A DNA stretch of 56,356 nt. It comes from Muribaculaceae bacterium. Lineage in GTDB: Bacteria > Bacteroidota > Bacteroidia > Bacteroidales > Muribaculaceae. Under the pieces are notes generated by a model. It had not been told where the DNA came from. It did no database searches and worked only from the letters and a program-made list of their open reading frames with translations. Each line of letters opens with the position of its first letter. Positions within the stretch are counted from its first letter, which is position 1. The stretch spans positions 1-56,356 of the forward strand of contig JAIECF010000255.1 in assembly GCA_029068655.1 (NCBI GenBank), written 5' to 3'. Both the position numbers and the translations under genes were made by a program. Below are positions 33,313 through 43,600 of this stretch, piece after piece.

Positions 33313-36120
33313 TCACTTAGCGGCTTCCTTACCAACCATAATCACCTCAATATGGTTTTTGCCGTCGTAGACGTTCTTAAGGAACTGATTGAATTCATCA
33401 TGTGTCAGCGACTGAAGTGATTCGAGATATCCGGCATAAGTATTATAGCCTCTTTCCGCAGACATTATCGCTCCTTCCCAATAACTGTTGGTCTTGACAC
33501 CAATCTCATACTGCTTGATGGCAGCTTCCTTCACCTTGTTGAAGTGATCGGACTTAGCGCCATTCTTAAGTAGATCCTCGAGCTCCTTGTCAGCACGGGC
33601 CTCAAGACGTTCAAGCTTATCTTCAGCGGTCTGGTAAGCATACATAAGCTGCCATGTATTGTTGGAGAAATTATACAGTCCGCTTACTGAAGCTCCATAA
33701 GTGCCACCTTCGTCTTCGCGAAGTGTCTCAATGAAGATCATGTCAAGGACGTCACCCATAAGATCCACCATAATACTATTTTTCACATCCCAATTAAGAT
33801 TAGTTCCGCTATACATGTTGAATACAGTGGTGGAAGGAGTCTGCATCTCTACGTTAAACTTGTTCTCAACCTTTCCTTTCACCGGATCTATGTTTGTCAC
33901 GACCTTATAGTCGGTTGGCTGACCTTTAGATGGAAGAGTTGCGATATATTTCTCAAGCATAGGGCGAAGCGTAGCCTCATCTATGTTTCCTACAAAGATG
34001 AATGTGAAGTCAGCGGCATTTGCAAGGTTCTTCTTTGCCATTGAAAGCATATTGGTGTAGTTTGCTTTCTCAAATACCGCAAGGTCTGTTATACCCATAA
34101 GAGGGTTGTCACCGTAAGTGGTCTTGGCACGCTGACGGGCAAAAATCATATCCGGAAGCTGATCCTGGTTTGCAAGGATTGGCTTGAGCTGGTCTATCTG
34201 AGCCTGATATGTCTTTTCATCCGGATTCAGTGCGGTAAAGTAAGCATAGATAACCTCCATGAGGCTATCAAAGTCCTTGACACTTGAAAAGCCTTCGAGT
34301 ACATCGGTATAGCTGTTAGTAGAATATCCGAGAGAAACAGTCTTGCCGGCAAGGTATTTCTTCATCATATTGATGTCGAAGTTGCCAAGCTTGGAGAGTT
34401 CCACAGCCATGTCCATCACAAGGACATCGGCTGCCTGATCTTTAGAATACTGCTGCTTTCCACCCTTACGGAATGCCTCTACCCTGATTTCATCCGCTTT
34501 GAAGTCTGTGGTCTTAAGAATTACTTTCACACCATTGGAAAGGGTGAACTCGGTTGTGCCCATCTCAGGATTGCTCTTGGTGGCCTTGATGGTGCCGGGA
34601 GCAGGAAGTTTCTCGATGAGTGGTTCAGTGATTACCTCGTCTACATAGGCCTCATACTGAGCACCAAGAGTTGCCTCGAGAGCAGCTATCACTTCAGCTT
34701 CCTGAAGCACACTGGTATTTTCATTGAGAGGCTGGCTGACGACAATCACCTGGTTTTCTGCAGTTAGGATCTGTTGAGCTATCTGATTATATGCCTCAAC
34801 CGGAATCATCGGAAGCATCTGCTTAGCGAGTTGTAACTCAGCCTCTATTCCCGGCATAGGCTCGTTTTCAATAAAGTGACGGATAAGCTCCTGACCATAC
34901 GAGCTATTGTAGGTTTTATCCTTTTCGTTAAAGCTTTTTTCATATCCGTTGAGAAGTACTGAAGTAGCACGCTCAAGTTCAGACTGGGTAAAACCAGTCT
35001 TACATGCACGTGCAATAATTCCCATTGCAGCATTGTAGGCCGTCAGTATGTCACCTGTAGGAACTACATACACTGCAAAGGCGTCCTTTGTGGCCGCTAC
35101 GAGGAAATCGGATACCATAACCTGGGCAGCGGCATATGGACATTCAGGATTGGTGGAATATTCATCAAGACGGTCCTGGATCATCTTCACGAGAACCGTC
35201 TGAATAAGAGCATCCGTCATATATCCCTCCATGGTATTGCGCATTTCCCATGGCATCTTGTCGCTTTTGAAGAACGTCATGACAGTCGTACTCTTAAGTT
35301 CCGGATCCTCAAAATGAACATAGATTGGCTTTTCATTGTCGCTTACGACTACATATTCACGTGGGGCTGCATTTTCAGGCATCTTAACGGTAGAGAAGAG
35401 TTCTTTCACTTTACGTTCCATCTCGTCGGCATCGAAATCACCTACTATCACTATGCCCTGCTGATCAGGACGGTACCATTTTTTATAGTATGCCCTAAGT
35501 ACTTCGGGTTTGAAGTTCATCACAACCTCCATTTTACCAATTGGCATCTGCTGATACTGATATTCCTGGAAAATCTGAGGAAGAATGGCAGTATACATTC
35601 TAGTCTGTGCATCGTTGCGGTAGCGCCATTCTTCGTTGATCACACCTCGTTCGGCGTCAATTTCCGACTCTTCGAGGAGAATGCCGTCACACCAATCGCG
35701 AATCACAAGCAAGACACTGTCCATAAGGGGCTTATCGGTAGTTATGACATTGTCGATATTATAAACAGTTTCATCAAATGCGGTATAAGCATTGATGTCG
35801 GCACCAAAACGAATACCCTTGCTCTGGAGATAGTTGAGCATATCTTTACCGGGATAGTGTGTGGTTCCATTGAATGCCATATGCTCAAGGAAATGCGCGA
35901 GCCCAAGCTGCTCCTGAGTTTCGAGAGTGCTTCCTACTTTCTGGGCTATGTAGAAATTCGCACGATCCTTGGGTTGTTCGTTGTGGAGGATATAATAGGT
36001 AAGTCCATTGGGAAGGACTCCCGTCTTGACCTCCGGTTTCAGCGCCAGCGGTGTAAACTGCTGGGCGAAGGCGCACACAAACATTATCAATAGTGCTGCC
36101 AATGAAGAAAGTCTTTTCAT
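33313..36120 (-). CDS. M16-family zinc metallopeptidase (pitrilysin/PqqL type)
   Basis: Large exported protease with four M16 repeats in one chain, 935 residues. Signal peptide LAALLIMFVCAFAQ. The inverted zinc motif HxxEH is in LAHFLEHMAFNGTTHYPG (His76, Glu79, His80), with the distal Glu in DAERGVINEEWR. The second M16 half (from about 520) has no HxxEH, as expected for the non-catalytic lobe. Probably degrades peptides in the periplasm. Upstream is the cyclo-ligase gene, 125 bases away, with a stretch of short direct repeats (CTTATAA) between them. Confidence 0.94.
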   Translation of the reverse strand: MKRLSSLAALLIMFVCAFAQQFTPLALKPEVKTGVLPNGLTYYILHNEQPKDRANFYIAQKVGSTLETQEQLGLAHFLEHMAFNGTTHYPGKDMLNYLQSKGIRFGADINAYTAFDETVYNIDNVITTDKPLMDSVLLVIRDWCDGILLEESEIDAERGVINEEWRYRNDAQTRMYTAILPQIFQEYQYQQMPIGKMEVVMNFKPEVLRAYYKKWYRPDQQGIVIVGDFDADEMERKVKELFSTVKMPENAAPREYVVVSDNEKPIYVHFEDPELKSTTVMTFFKSDKMPWEMRNTMEGYMTDALIQTVLVKMIQDRLDEYSTNPECPYAAAQVMVSDFLVAATKDAFAVYVVPTGDILTAYNAAMGIIARACKTGFTQSELERATSVLLNGYEKSFNEKDKTYNSSYGQELIRHFIENEPMPGIEAELQLAKQMLPMIPVEAYNQIAQQILTAENQVIVVSQPLNENTSVLQEAEVIAALEATLGAQYEAYVDEVITEPLIEKLPAPGTIKATKSNPEMGTTEFTLSNGVKVILKTTDFKADEIRVEAFRKGGKQQYSKDQAADVLVMDMAVELSKLGNFDINMMKKYLAGKTVSLGYSTNSYTDVLEGFSSVKDFDSLMEVIYAYFTALNPDEKTYQAQIDQLKPILANQDQLPDMIFARQRAKTTYGDNPLMGITDLAVFEKANYTNMLSMAKKNLANAADFTFIFVGNIDEATLRPMLEKYIATLPSKGQPTDYKVVTNIDPVKGKVENKFNVEMQTPSTTVFNMYSGTNLNWDVKNSIMVDLMGDVLDMIFIETLREDEGGTYGASVSGLYNFSNNTWQLMYAYQTAEDKLERLEARADKELEDLLKNGAKSDHFNKVKEAAIKQYEIGVKTNSYWEGAIMSAERGYNTYAGYLESLQSLTHDEFNQFLKNVYDGKNHIEVIMVGKEAAK

Positions 36121-36245
36121 GTAGTTATTATTGGTTTTGGTTATTATGTGTATATATCTTAAGACGATTTATAAGACTTATAAGATTTACAATACATAAA
36201 TCCCATAAGCCTTATATAATCTTAGACGCAAGACATCCGGAAAAA

Positions 36246-36788
36246 TTACAGTTTTATCACAGTTTTTTGTGTGATGATCATATCCATCGCGACGTCATGT
36301 GGTTCCGCAGGAATGGAATCGAAAAGCTGAAATTCATATCCAACACCGATCTTGGTGGCTTTTGAGGAAGCCAGAAGTCTGTCGTAGAATCCTTTGCCTC
36401 TGCCCAGTCTGTTTCCCTTTCGGTCGAAAGCGACTGCAGGAATCACCATAAGCTCAATATCGTCGACATCTATAACATCGTCTCCTGTCGGCTCCTCAAT
36501 ATGAAACGATCCAAGCTCGAGCCTAGTCTCCTCGTAAGGGAGAATATCAAGATTCACTCCATTCACCCGAGGCAGGAAAAATCTTTTTCGGTCGTGCCAT
36601 TTCTTAAGGAAACGCAATGTCGACAGCTCATCAGGAAGCGAATGATACATCAGTATATTTTCGGCCATCATGAATGCGGCTGTCTTCTCAAGCTTCGCGA
36701 ACACTTCATCAGCCGCACTAGCCTTTTCCATCTCCGAAAGCATCATCCGGAGATTCTTTATCTTTCTGCGAATTTCTGATTTCTCCAT
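36246..36788 (-). CDS. 5-formyltetrahydrofolate cyclo-ligase
   Basis: Converts 5-formyl-THF to 5,10-methenyl-THF with ATP, rescuing a dead-end folate. 180 residues. Visible signatures are the N-terminal basic helix KSEIRRKIKNLR, LMYHSLPDELST, and the C-terminal GNRLGRGKGFYDRLLASS with the folate/phosphate-binding GRGKGFYD. Its start codon lies inside the end of the S41 protease gene (31-base overlap), which implies co-transcription and possibly coupled translation. In this organism it could also tie in with formiminoglutamate-derived one-carbon units, though the link is only suggestive. Confidence 0.94.
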   Translation of the reverse strand: MEKSEIRRKIKNLRMMLSEMEKASAADEVFAKLEKTAAFMMAENILMYHSLPDELSTLRFLKKWHDRKRFFLPRVNGVNLDILPYEETRLELGSFHIEEPTGDDVIDVDDIELMVIPAVAFDRKGNRLGRGKGFYDRLLASSKATKIGVGYEFQLFDSIPAEPHDVAMDMIITQKTVIKL

Positions 36789-38482
36789 ATCTTTGAATTA
36801 TCGTGTGTTTTATATAGATTAAATTTTTGTCCTGATATTTCAGAGCCTGTATCTTTCGAAGGGACAAGATTCACGCCGGTCTTACCGTCCTTAAGCAGTT
36901 CCATTGCTTTCTTCACTGTCACGTCCTCTTGATTGAGCATCTGAATAAGACCGTTGTATCCAAGCACATTGCGTGCGATCTGCGCCTTGAGAAGATTTAG
37001 AATCAAATCTCTGCTTCTGTTGATATAATACCAACGGGCAGGCACTCCGTTCTGCGCGGCGTATTCCACAAAACCCTCAAGAAGTGTCTGATCACGAGGA
37101 ATTACTCTTTCCAGTTCTTCTATGCTCTTGACATTCTTTGTGACACTCCTGTATTTTTCAGCAACCTGGAAAGCATATTTAGTGATGAGACCACGATTGC
37201 TTACATTCACATAATAGGAAGAGAATCCTGTAGTGTCCTCAGGAACGAAGATATCTGGCATGATACCTCCACCACCATATACTTTTCTTCCTCCATTAGT
37301 CAGGAAAAGCTTACTCTTATCAAGTTTTATGCTGTCGGCGTTGTAGAATTCACCATGCTCGAATCTGTCTACTATATCCATAACATACTTTCCGTCGGCA
37401 CCCCTTTCATAAGGCTTCTGAATGCAACGTCCAGAAGGAGTGTAGTAACGAGCTACCGTCAGACGTATCGCGCTGCTGTCAGGAAGCTCAATCTGATGTT
37501 GAACAAGTCCCTTACCAAATGACCTGCGACCAATCACAAGGCCCCTGTCGTTATCCTGGATTGCTCCGGCAAATATCTCCGATGCAGATGCTGAATACTC
37601 GTCTATCAGGACTGCCATAGGGACATTCTGAAAATGTCCGCTGCCGTCACTCACTGCAACACTGCGATTCTCGTTAAGTTTACCGTTGGTGCTGACTATT
37701 ATCCTATCGTCGGGTAGGAATTCATTGGCCATAAGAATCACCTGATCAAGGAAACCACCCGAGTTTCCCCTTAGATCGATTATGAAGCTTTTGGCACCCT
37801 GAGCCGCAAGTTGATGCAGAGCCATATAGAACTCTTCGAATGTGTTTCTTCCGAATTTGGAGACTTTAAGGTATCCTATGCCATTCTCTTTGTCGGCTAC
37901 ATAGACCGCATCTACACTATTGACCGGAATATCGTCGCGAACTACATCGAAATCAAGAAGTTTATAAGAATTCGAGCGTTTCACCTTCAGCTTAACTTCG
38001 GTTCCTTTCGGCCCACGAAGAGTCTTGAATACCTTATCTTGAGTTGCATTCTTTCCTGTCAAGACCGAATCATTGGCAGACACTATCTTATCGCCGTTAA
38101 GAACGCCGACCTTTTCAGCCGGACCGCCGGCGATAACGTCTACCACGACAACCGAATCGTTGACGATCTGAAACGAGACACCTACTCCTGAAAAATGACC
38201 ATCCATGTCCTCATTGGTTGCGGTTAACTCCTCCGGAGTGAAATAGACTGAATGAGGATCAAGACCGGCTAATAACTCAGGAACTACCGAACCCAGTAAC
38301 GAGTCTACATCAATGCGGTCTACATATTCATTTTCGATCAGGTCCAAGATAGTTCGAAGTTTGGCCTCAGCCGGAGAAACCCTGCTGATCGAGATATACT
38401 TACCTATAAAGACACCACCTGCAAGGCCAATTGCCAATACAAGCGGTATCAATACAAATCCTATGTTTCTTTTTTTATTCAT
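36758..38482 (-). CDS. S41-family C-terminal processing protease
   Basis: Ser/Lys protease of the CtpA/Prc type, 574 residues. N-terminal signal anchor (FVLIPLVLAIGLAGGVFIG). PDZ domain about 85-165 (GVGVSFQIVNDSVVVVDVI, GPAEKVGVLNGDKI). The catalytic Ser is in IDEYSASASEIFAGA and Lys in RRSFGKGLVQHQ. A C-terminal extension of about 170 residues (from 405) is less conserved. Faces the periplasm. The gene lies 19 bases after the dCMP deaminase gene and overlaps the cyclo-ligase gene by 31 bases, so it is the middle of a long transcript. Confidence 0.94.
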   Translation of the reverse strand: MNKKRNIGFVLIPLVLAIGLAGGVFIGKYISISRVSPAEAKLRTILDLIENEYVDRIDVDSLLGSVVPELLAGLDPHSVYFTPEELTATNEDMDGHFSGVGVSFQIVNDSVVVVDVIAGGPAEKVGVLNGDKIVSANDSVLTGKNATQDKVFKTLRGPKGTEVKLKVKRSNSYKLLDFDVVRDDIPVNSVDAVYVADKENGIGYLKVSKFGRNTFEEFYMALHQLAAQGAKSFIIDLRGNSGGFLDQVILMANEFLPDDRIIVSTNGKLNENRSVAVSDGSGHFQNVPMAVLIDEYSASASEIFAGAIQDNDRGLVIGRRSFGKGLVQHQIELPDSSAIRLTVARYYTPSGRCIQKPYERGADGKYVMDIVDRFEHGEFYNADSIKLDKSKLFLTNGGRKVYGGGGIMPDIFVPEDTTGFSSYYVNVSNRGLITKYAFQVAEKYRSVTKNVKSIEELERVIPRDQTLLEGFVEYAAQNGVPARWYYINRSRDLILNLLKAQIARNVLGYNGLIQMLNQEDVTVKKAMELLKDGKTGVNLVPSKDTGSEISGQKFNLYKTHDNSKIWRNQKFAER

Positions 38483-38501
38483 TCTTTACAGTCATTGTCA
38501 A

Positions 38502-38951
38502 CTATTCTTTCTCCTGAGGCATATGCACCACCTCTATTCCAGCTTTTCTAAGAAGATCCAATCCGTCCTGGATTCTGTACAGATCGGAAAAAACTACCCT
38601 CTTGATACCTGCCTGGATAATTAGTTTGCTGCATTCCATACAGGGAGATGCGGTAACGTAGAGGGTGCTACCTTCGCTTGAATTGTTGCTCCTGGCCACT
38701 TTGGTGATCGCATTCGCTTCTGCATGTAGCACATAAGGGAAAGTGACATTATTTTCCTCGCAGACATTCGGAAATCCGGATGGAGTGCCATTGAACCCAT
38801 CGGAGATAATCATATTGTCCCTTACTATCAAAGCTCCTACCTTTCGACGGATACAATACGAATTTTCACTCCATATCTGCGCCATGCGAAGATATCTCTC
38901 GTCAAGCTGACGCTGCTTGTCAAGCTGATATGATTTAATTTCAGTCTCCAT
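38502..38951 (-). CDS. dCMP/cytidine deaminase-family protein, likely dCMP deaminase
   Basis: Zinc deaminase that converts dCMP to dUMP for thymidylate synthesis. About 149 residues. Zinc ligands: His in VLHAEANAITKVAR and the Cys pair in ASPCMECSKLIIQ. The N-terminal RYLRMAQIWSENSYCIRRKV and the loop SDGFNGTPSGFPNVC match the ComEB/dCMP deaminase group. The open frame begins with GTG at 38960; I prefer ATG 38951 (METEIKS). It lies 14 bases past the trxB stop, in the same transcript as trxB and the S41 protease. Confidence 0.92.
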   Translation of the reverse strand: METEIKSYQLDKQRQLDERYLRMAQIWSENSYCIRRKVGALIVRDNMIISDGFNGTPSGFPNVCEENNVTFPYVLHAEANAITKVARSNNSSEGSTLYVTASPCMECSKLIIQAGIKRVVFSDLYRIQDGLDLLRKAGIEVVHMPQEKE

Positions 38952-38965
38952 TCCCTCCACGCAAA

Positions 38966-39907
38966 TTAAAGTTCCGCATGGTCGGTAAGGAAATGCTCTG
39001 CATCAAGAGCAGCCTTGGCACCACTGCCCGCCGCTACTATAGCCTGACGATAACGAGGATCAGCTACATCACCAGCCGCGAAAACTCCTTCAACGCTCGT
39101 CTCTGTAGTTGCACCTTTAACTTTGATATATCCCTGCTCATCAAGTTCAAGCTGACCATTTAGGAATCCAGTATTGGGATTATGGCCGATACCAAGGAAG
39201 AATCCGTCGATCTTAATGTCGAAATGGTCTTCCTGTTCCGTACCCAACGCCCTTACGACATGAGCTCCCTCAACTACTTCATCGCCGAATAGTCCGGTGA
39301 CATTGCACTCAAAAAGAATTTCGATATTGGGAGTATTTGCAACCCTCTTGCGCATTACATCGCTTGCGCGAAGATACGGCTTTCTAACTATCAGATATAC
39401 TTTATTGCAAAGTGACGAAAGATAAAGTGCCTCCTCGCAAGCGGTGTCACCTCCTCCTACGACAGCCACGTCTTTCTTCCTGTAGAAGAAACCGTCGCAT
39501 ACGGCACACGCACTGACGCCCATACCCTGATACTTGATTTCGTCCGGAATGCCGAGGTACTTCGCACTGGCACCGGTGCTGATAATTACCGTATTGGCTA
39601 TAACTTCGTCGCCATGATCGTCAACAGCGACAAAAGGACGTTTTGAAAGATCTATGCTTTCTATATTGCGTGGACGCACTTCAGCGCCGAATCTCTCGGC
39701 CTGCTTGCGGAGCTGATCCATCATCTCCAAGCCTCCTACTCCATCCGGATATCCGGGGAAGTTCTCGATTTCTGTGGTCTGAGTCAACTGGCCACCGGGC
39801 TGGTTGCCCTCATATATTATCGGAGTAAGGTTAGCTCTACCCGCATAAATTCCAGCGGTATATCCGGCCGGGCCGGATCCTATGACAAGTACTTTTACAG
39901 TAGACAT
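38966..39907 (-). CDS. trxB: Thioredoxin-disulfide reductase
   Basis: NADPH- and FAD-dependent flavoenzyme that keeps thioredoxins reduced. 313 residues. FAD motif VIGSGPAGYTAGIYAGR, redox-active CAVCDG at about residue 136, NADPH motif VAVVGGGDTACEEALYL, and the second FAD motif GVFAAGDVADPRYRQAIVA. Cytosolic. It can serve the TrxA of this window and indirectly the three exported TlpA-like proteins through a membrane thiol carrier that is not seen here. Between ftsK-lolA (121-base gap) and the deaminase gene (14-base gap). Confidence 0.96.
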   Translation of the reverse strand: MSTVKVLVIGSGPAGYTAGIYAGRANLTPIIYEGNQPGGQLTQTTEIENFPGYPDGVGGLEMMDQLRKQAERFGAEVRPRNIESIDLSKRPFVAVDDHGDEVIANTVIISTGASAKYLGIPDEIKYQGMGVSACAVCDGFFYRKKDVAVVGGGDTACEEALYLSSLCNKVYLIVRKPYLRASDVMRKRVANTPNIEILFECNVTGLFGDEVVEGAHVVRALGTEQEDHFDIKIDGFFLGIGHNPNTGFLNGQLELDEQGYIKVKGATTETSVEGVFAAGDVADPRYRQAIVAAGSGAKAALDAEHFLTDHAEL

Positions 39908-40028
39908 AATTATTCATTTTTTTAGTGTTGCGAAAACCGGAATCAGAAATCCGTCCATCGCTTAATTATATTTATCTTAATTTATAACACTTGGAAAGCT
40001 GATTTATTTCAAACGAATCACCTTTTTT

Positions 40029-40649
40029 TCATCTGAGATCCACTATTTCAGCCTTCGGATACTTAGATCGGGGATATACAAAGGTTATGTCGGGGAGCTT
40101 CTGTCCTCTTTTAACCTGAGAGATCGTTACAGTAACTTTTTGTCCCGAACTCGGCACTACAATAAGTTTCGATGGAAATGTAGAGCCATCAGGGATTACG
40201 ACGTGCACACTCTGATAACCATTATGCTTTGATTTCGGAGTCAGGATTATTGTCTTGCTCCCTTTAGTCTGACTCTTTGCAAACGCCGCGGTGAAAGATG
40301 AGGAATATGAATTCACAATAGAAAGAGGATTTGCCTCAGCTACTTCCTGTGCGGTAGGTGTCATTAATGTTGTCTCGTTGTTACGACCATTGTATGTCCA
40401 CATACTTTTGCCGTCATACCAAGTTGAAGTGGAAGAAGTCTGGATCGTGAATTTCTTTCCTGCTGCCTTAAGCGTACCTGATATTTTCTGTTTTCCGTAA
40501 TCAAGCGTAAATGAAGCGGTCAGTCCACCTGCACCATTGATTGCTGAGGTCGCCTTCTTCAGCATTCCATCTGCTGTTTCAGATGCCGGCAACGATAATG
40601 TCGACCCCAAGATCATCACTAATCCCAATATATATTTAAGAAAACTCAT
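40029..40649 (-). CDS. lolA: LolA-like outer-membrane lipoprotein carrier
   Basis: Periplasmic chaperone ferrying lipoproteins to the outer membrane. About 206 residues. Signal peptide KYILGLVMILGSTLSLPAS. A half-barrel of beta strands follows: GGLTASFTLDYGKQKISGTL, STWYDGKSMWTYN, and KLIVVPSSGQKVTVTISQVK. The open frame reaches 40748, but I start at ATG 40649 because it directly opens the signal peptide and is 25 bases after ftsK, whose stop is at 40675. FtsK and a LolA-like protein side by side is a common Bacteroidetes arrangement. Confidence 0.88.
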   Translation of the reverse strand: MSFLKYILGLVMILGSTLSLPASETADGMLKKATSAINGAGGLTASFTLDYGKQKISGTLKAAGKKFTIQTSSTSTWYDGKSMWTYNGRNNETTLMTPTAQEVAEANPLSIVNSYSSSFTAAFAKSQTKGSKTIILTPKSKHNGYQSVHVVIPDGSTFPSKLIVVPSSGQKVTVTISQVKRGQKLPDITFVYPRSKYPKAEIVDLR

Positions 40650-40674
40650 GACAATTCTCAATTTAATATTCAAA

Positions 40675-43600
40675 CTATGATAAGCCGAGGGTAGCCAACA
40701 GATCTTCGAAAGCCATTGCTTCCATAAGTACACTCCTCGGCTTTCCACCGGTTGCAGGTCCTACAACTCCGTAGGCTTCAAGCTGATCCATTATTCTCCC
40801 AGCTCGGTTATATCCTATTTCATAACGTCTCTGAACAGCAGAAGTAGATGCGGTTCCGCTCATAATTACCTGACGTCCGACATCAGTAAAGAGAGGATCA
40901 AGTTTGCCGACACTTGCAGCATCCACCTCCTGGGATTCGCCGTCACCTCCTACTTGAGGCTCGGGAAGCATGTATGGGCCCTGCGGATATGGCTGGCGGG
41001 CTATATAGTCGCAAACCTCTTCCACCTCAGGAGTATCCACGAAAGCACATTGCACCCGGGTCATCTCGCCATTATTGCTTATCAGCATATCGCCACGACC
41101 TATCAACTGCTGGGCACCGGTAGCGTCAAGAATAGTCTTGGAGTCCACTCCTGAGCTCACCTTAAAGGCTATTCTTACCGGGAAGTTTGCCTTGATCATA
41201 CCGGTGATGACATTGGTCGATGGACGCTGAGTCGCGATAATTACATGAATACCTACAGCACGAGCGAGCTGTGCAAGTCGGGCGATAGGAAGCTCCACTT
41301 CCTTACCTGCGGTCATTATCAAATCGGCAAACTCGTCAATAATGACTACTATATAAGGCATAAACCTATGCCCTTCTCTGGGATCCAGTTTTTTTGCCTT
41401 AAACTTGTCATTGTATTCAGTCACCTGCCTCACGAAAGCCTTCTCAAGCAGCATGTAGCGTTCGTCCATCTCCACGCATAGCGAACTCAAGGTCGCCACA
41501 ACATTCTCCATGTTTGTGATGATCGGTTGCGGGCTATCAGGAATTTTTGCAAGATAGTACTTCTCAATCTTTGAATACAGAGAGAACTCGACTCGCTTAG
41601 GGTCGACCATTACGAATTTCAACTCTTCAGGTCTTTTTGAGTATAGCAGGGATGCGACAATCGCATTGAGACCCACAGATTTACCCTGACCGGTAGCACC
41701 GGCCACCAGAAGATGCGGCATCTTTGCGAGATCTGCTATGTACACTTCGTTGGAGATAGTAGACCCGAGAGCAACCGGAAGTTTATATTTGGAATTCTGA
41801 TATGCTTTCGACTGTATGATGGTCCGCATTGATACAGTCTGAGCATCTTTATTAGCAACCTCTATACCGACAGTACCCTTTCCGGGAATAGGAGCAATGA
41901 TTCGCACCCCATTTGCTGCGAGCGATAGGGCAAGATCATCAACGAGATTACGAATCTTTGCAATTTTGACGCCGGTATCAGGGCGTATCTCATATAAGGT
42001 CACTGTAGGACCGACCGTAGCCTCAATGCTCGTAATCGGTATACCGAAATCAAGAAGAGTCTGCCTGATCTTCTGCTTATTTTCTAGCAATTCCTCTGCA
42101 TCAACTGAGATTTTGTCAGTTCCCGGTCTCAGATAATCGGTTGGCGGGAATTTATATTCATGAGTATAGAGAGAACTGTCGAATGTCGATCCACTGTCTG
42201 TGCGACCCTTTTCTATCTGATTGACGTTAACAGTCATCACATCCTCTTCTTCTTTCTTTTCTTCGGCTGATTCACCAGGCGTTTTTACATTTTCAGTCTC
42301 AATTGTCCCCTTGATTGTATCATTTCCTTCAGATTCTTTTGTCTTATTGAAAGCTTGCTCTTCCTCTACATGTACGGCAGCCTCATTTTCTTCTGCAGCA
42401 TATTTTAACGTAGAGGGCTCTATATCCGCTTCTAAATCCCTGATCGAACCAGCCGCAGACTCACTGAGAGAGTTTTCTTCTTCCTGTCTTTGTTCCGTCC
42501 TTTCTTCCTCTGCCTCTCCGAGGTCATCATGAGTCTGTATTTCGGAAATACGCTCTCCGTCTATTTCCGCTCGTTCGTCGATTTTGCCGCCAGAAGTCAG
42601 AGATTTATCAGCTGACATTTCTTCCTTAACAGTCTCAACACCAGCCGGCATATTGTCAATATATGCGTTACCCTCCATCGGCTCCTCTGAAATCGCAAGT
42701 GAATCGGGATCTTCACGGAATGAATCAAATCTTGATACAGGATCGTCCTCATCATCAAGATCCGGAATATCGAAAAGTGTATCAGCATCAGGATCGAATT
42801 CCACATTTTCCGCCGGGGTCTGCTCTACATTCACAGGCTCGGTGTATTCACCTTCGCCGGACATCGCCTGCTCTCTAATCTCACGACGCTTCATTTCTTC
42901 CACTTCCTCCTGCTTCTGCATCTCAGCTGCTTCTGTCTCTCGCTGTATCCTACGCTTCTCATCATAGGCACGCTTTTTCTTAAGCATCCATTTGATAGCG
43001 TCGCGTAGACAAATCACCACAAAGATGGTTATAAGTACGACAGAAATAATGATGGCCCCACTCCACCCTATATAACTGTAAATTATTTCATTGATATATC
43101 GCCCATGAAATCCTCCCCAGTTGACGTCGGTGTCAAGACCGATGGATACCATACCTACAACAACACTGAGGGTAATAAAAGCTATCAGGGACTTTATCGT
43201 GAAATCAAGGGTCCTGAACTTAGGATAACCTATAAGCAACTTCATCGACATGCAAAGAAGCCATGCAACAATAACTACTGCTCCAACTCCAAAACCTTGG
43301 TTAATAAGAAATTCCGTAAGCCATGCCCCACCCTTTCCAGCATCGTTGGCTACTGTTGTATCTACACCGGAAGCAGTCTCAGCAACCATGCTTTGATCTA
43401 CTATACAGTTGCTGAAATACGAGACAAAAGCAACTGCAAACCATAATCCAAGACCGCCTAATATTATTCCTATTACAAGCCGAGTCACTATCGACTCTTT
43501 CCATTCCTTGAATGCAGAAATAACAGACCCCTTCTTTTGTTGAGGAACCTCCTTTTCATAATTCGCCTGGGTCTTAACCGTTTTTTCCGATACTCTCTCG

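Noticed and set aside
35314..36093. 259-codon open frame on the plus strand
   Set aside because: Fully antisense to the M16 peptidase gene, including its zinc motif, and without family signatures.
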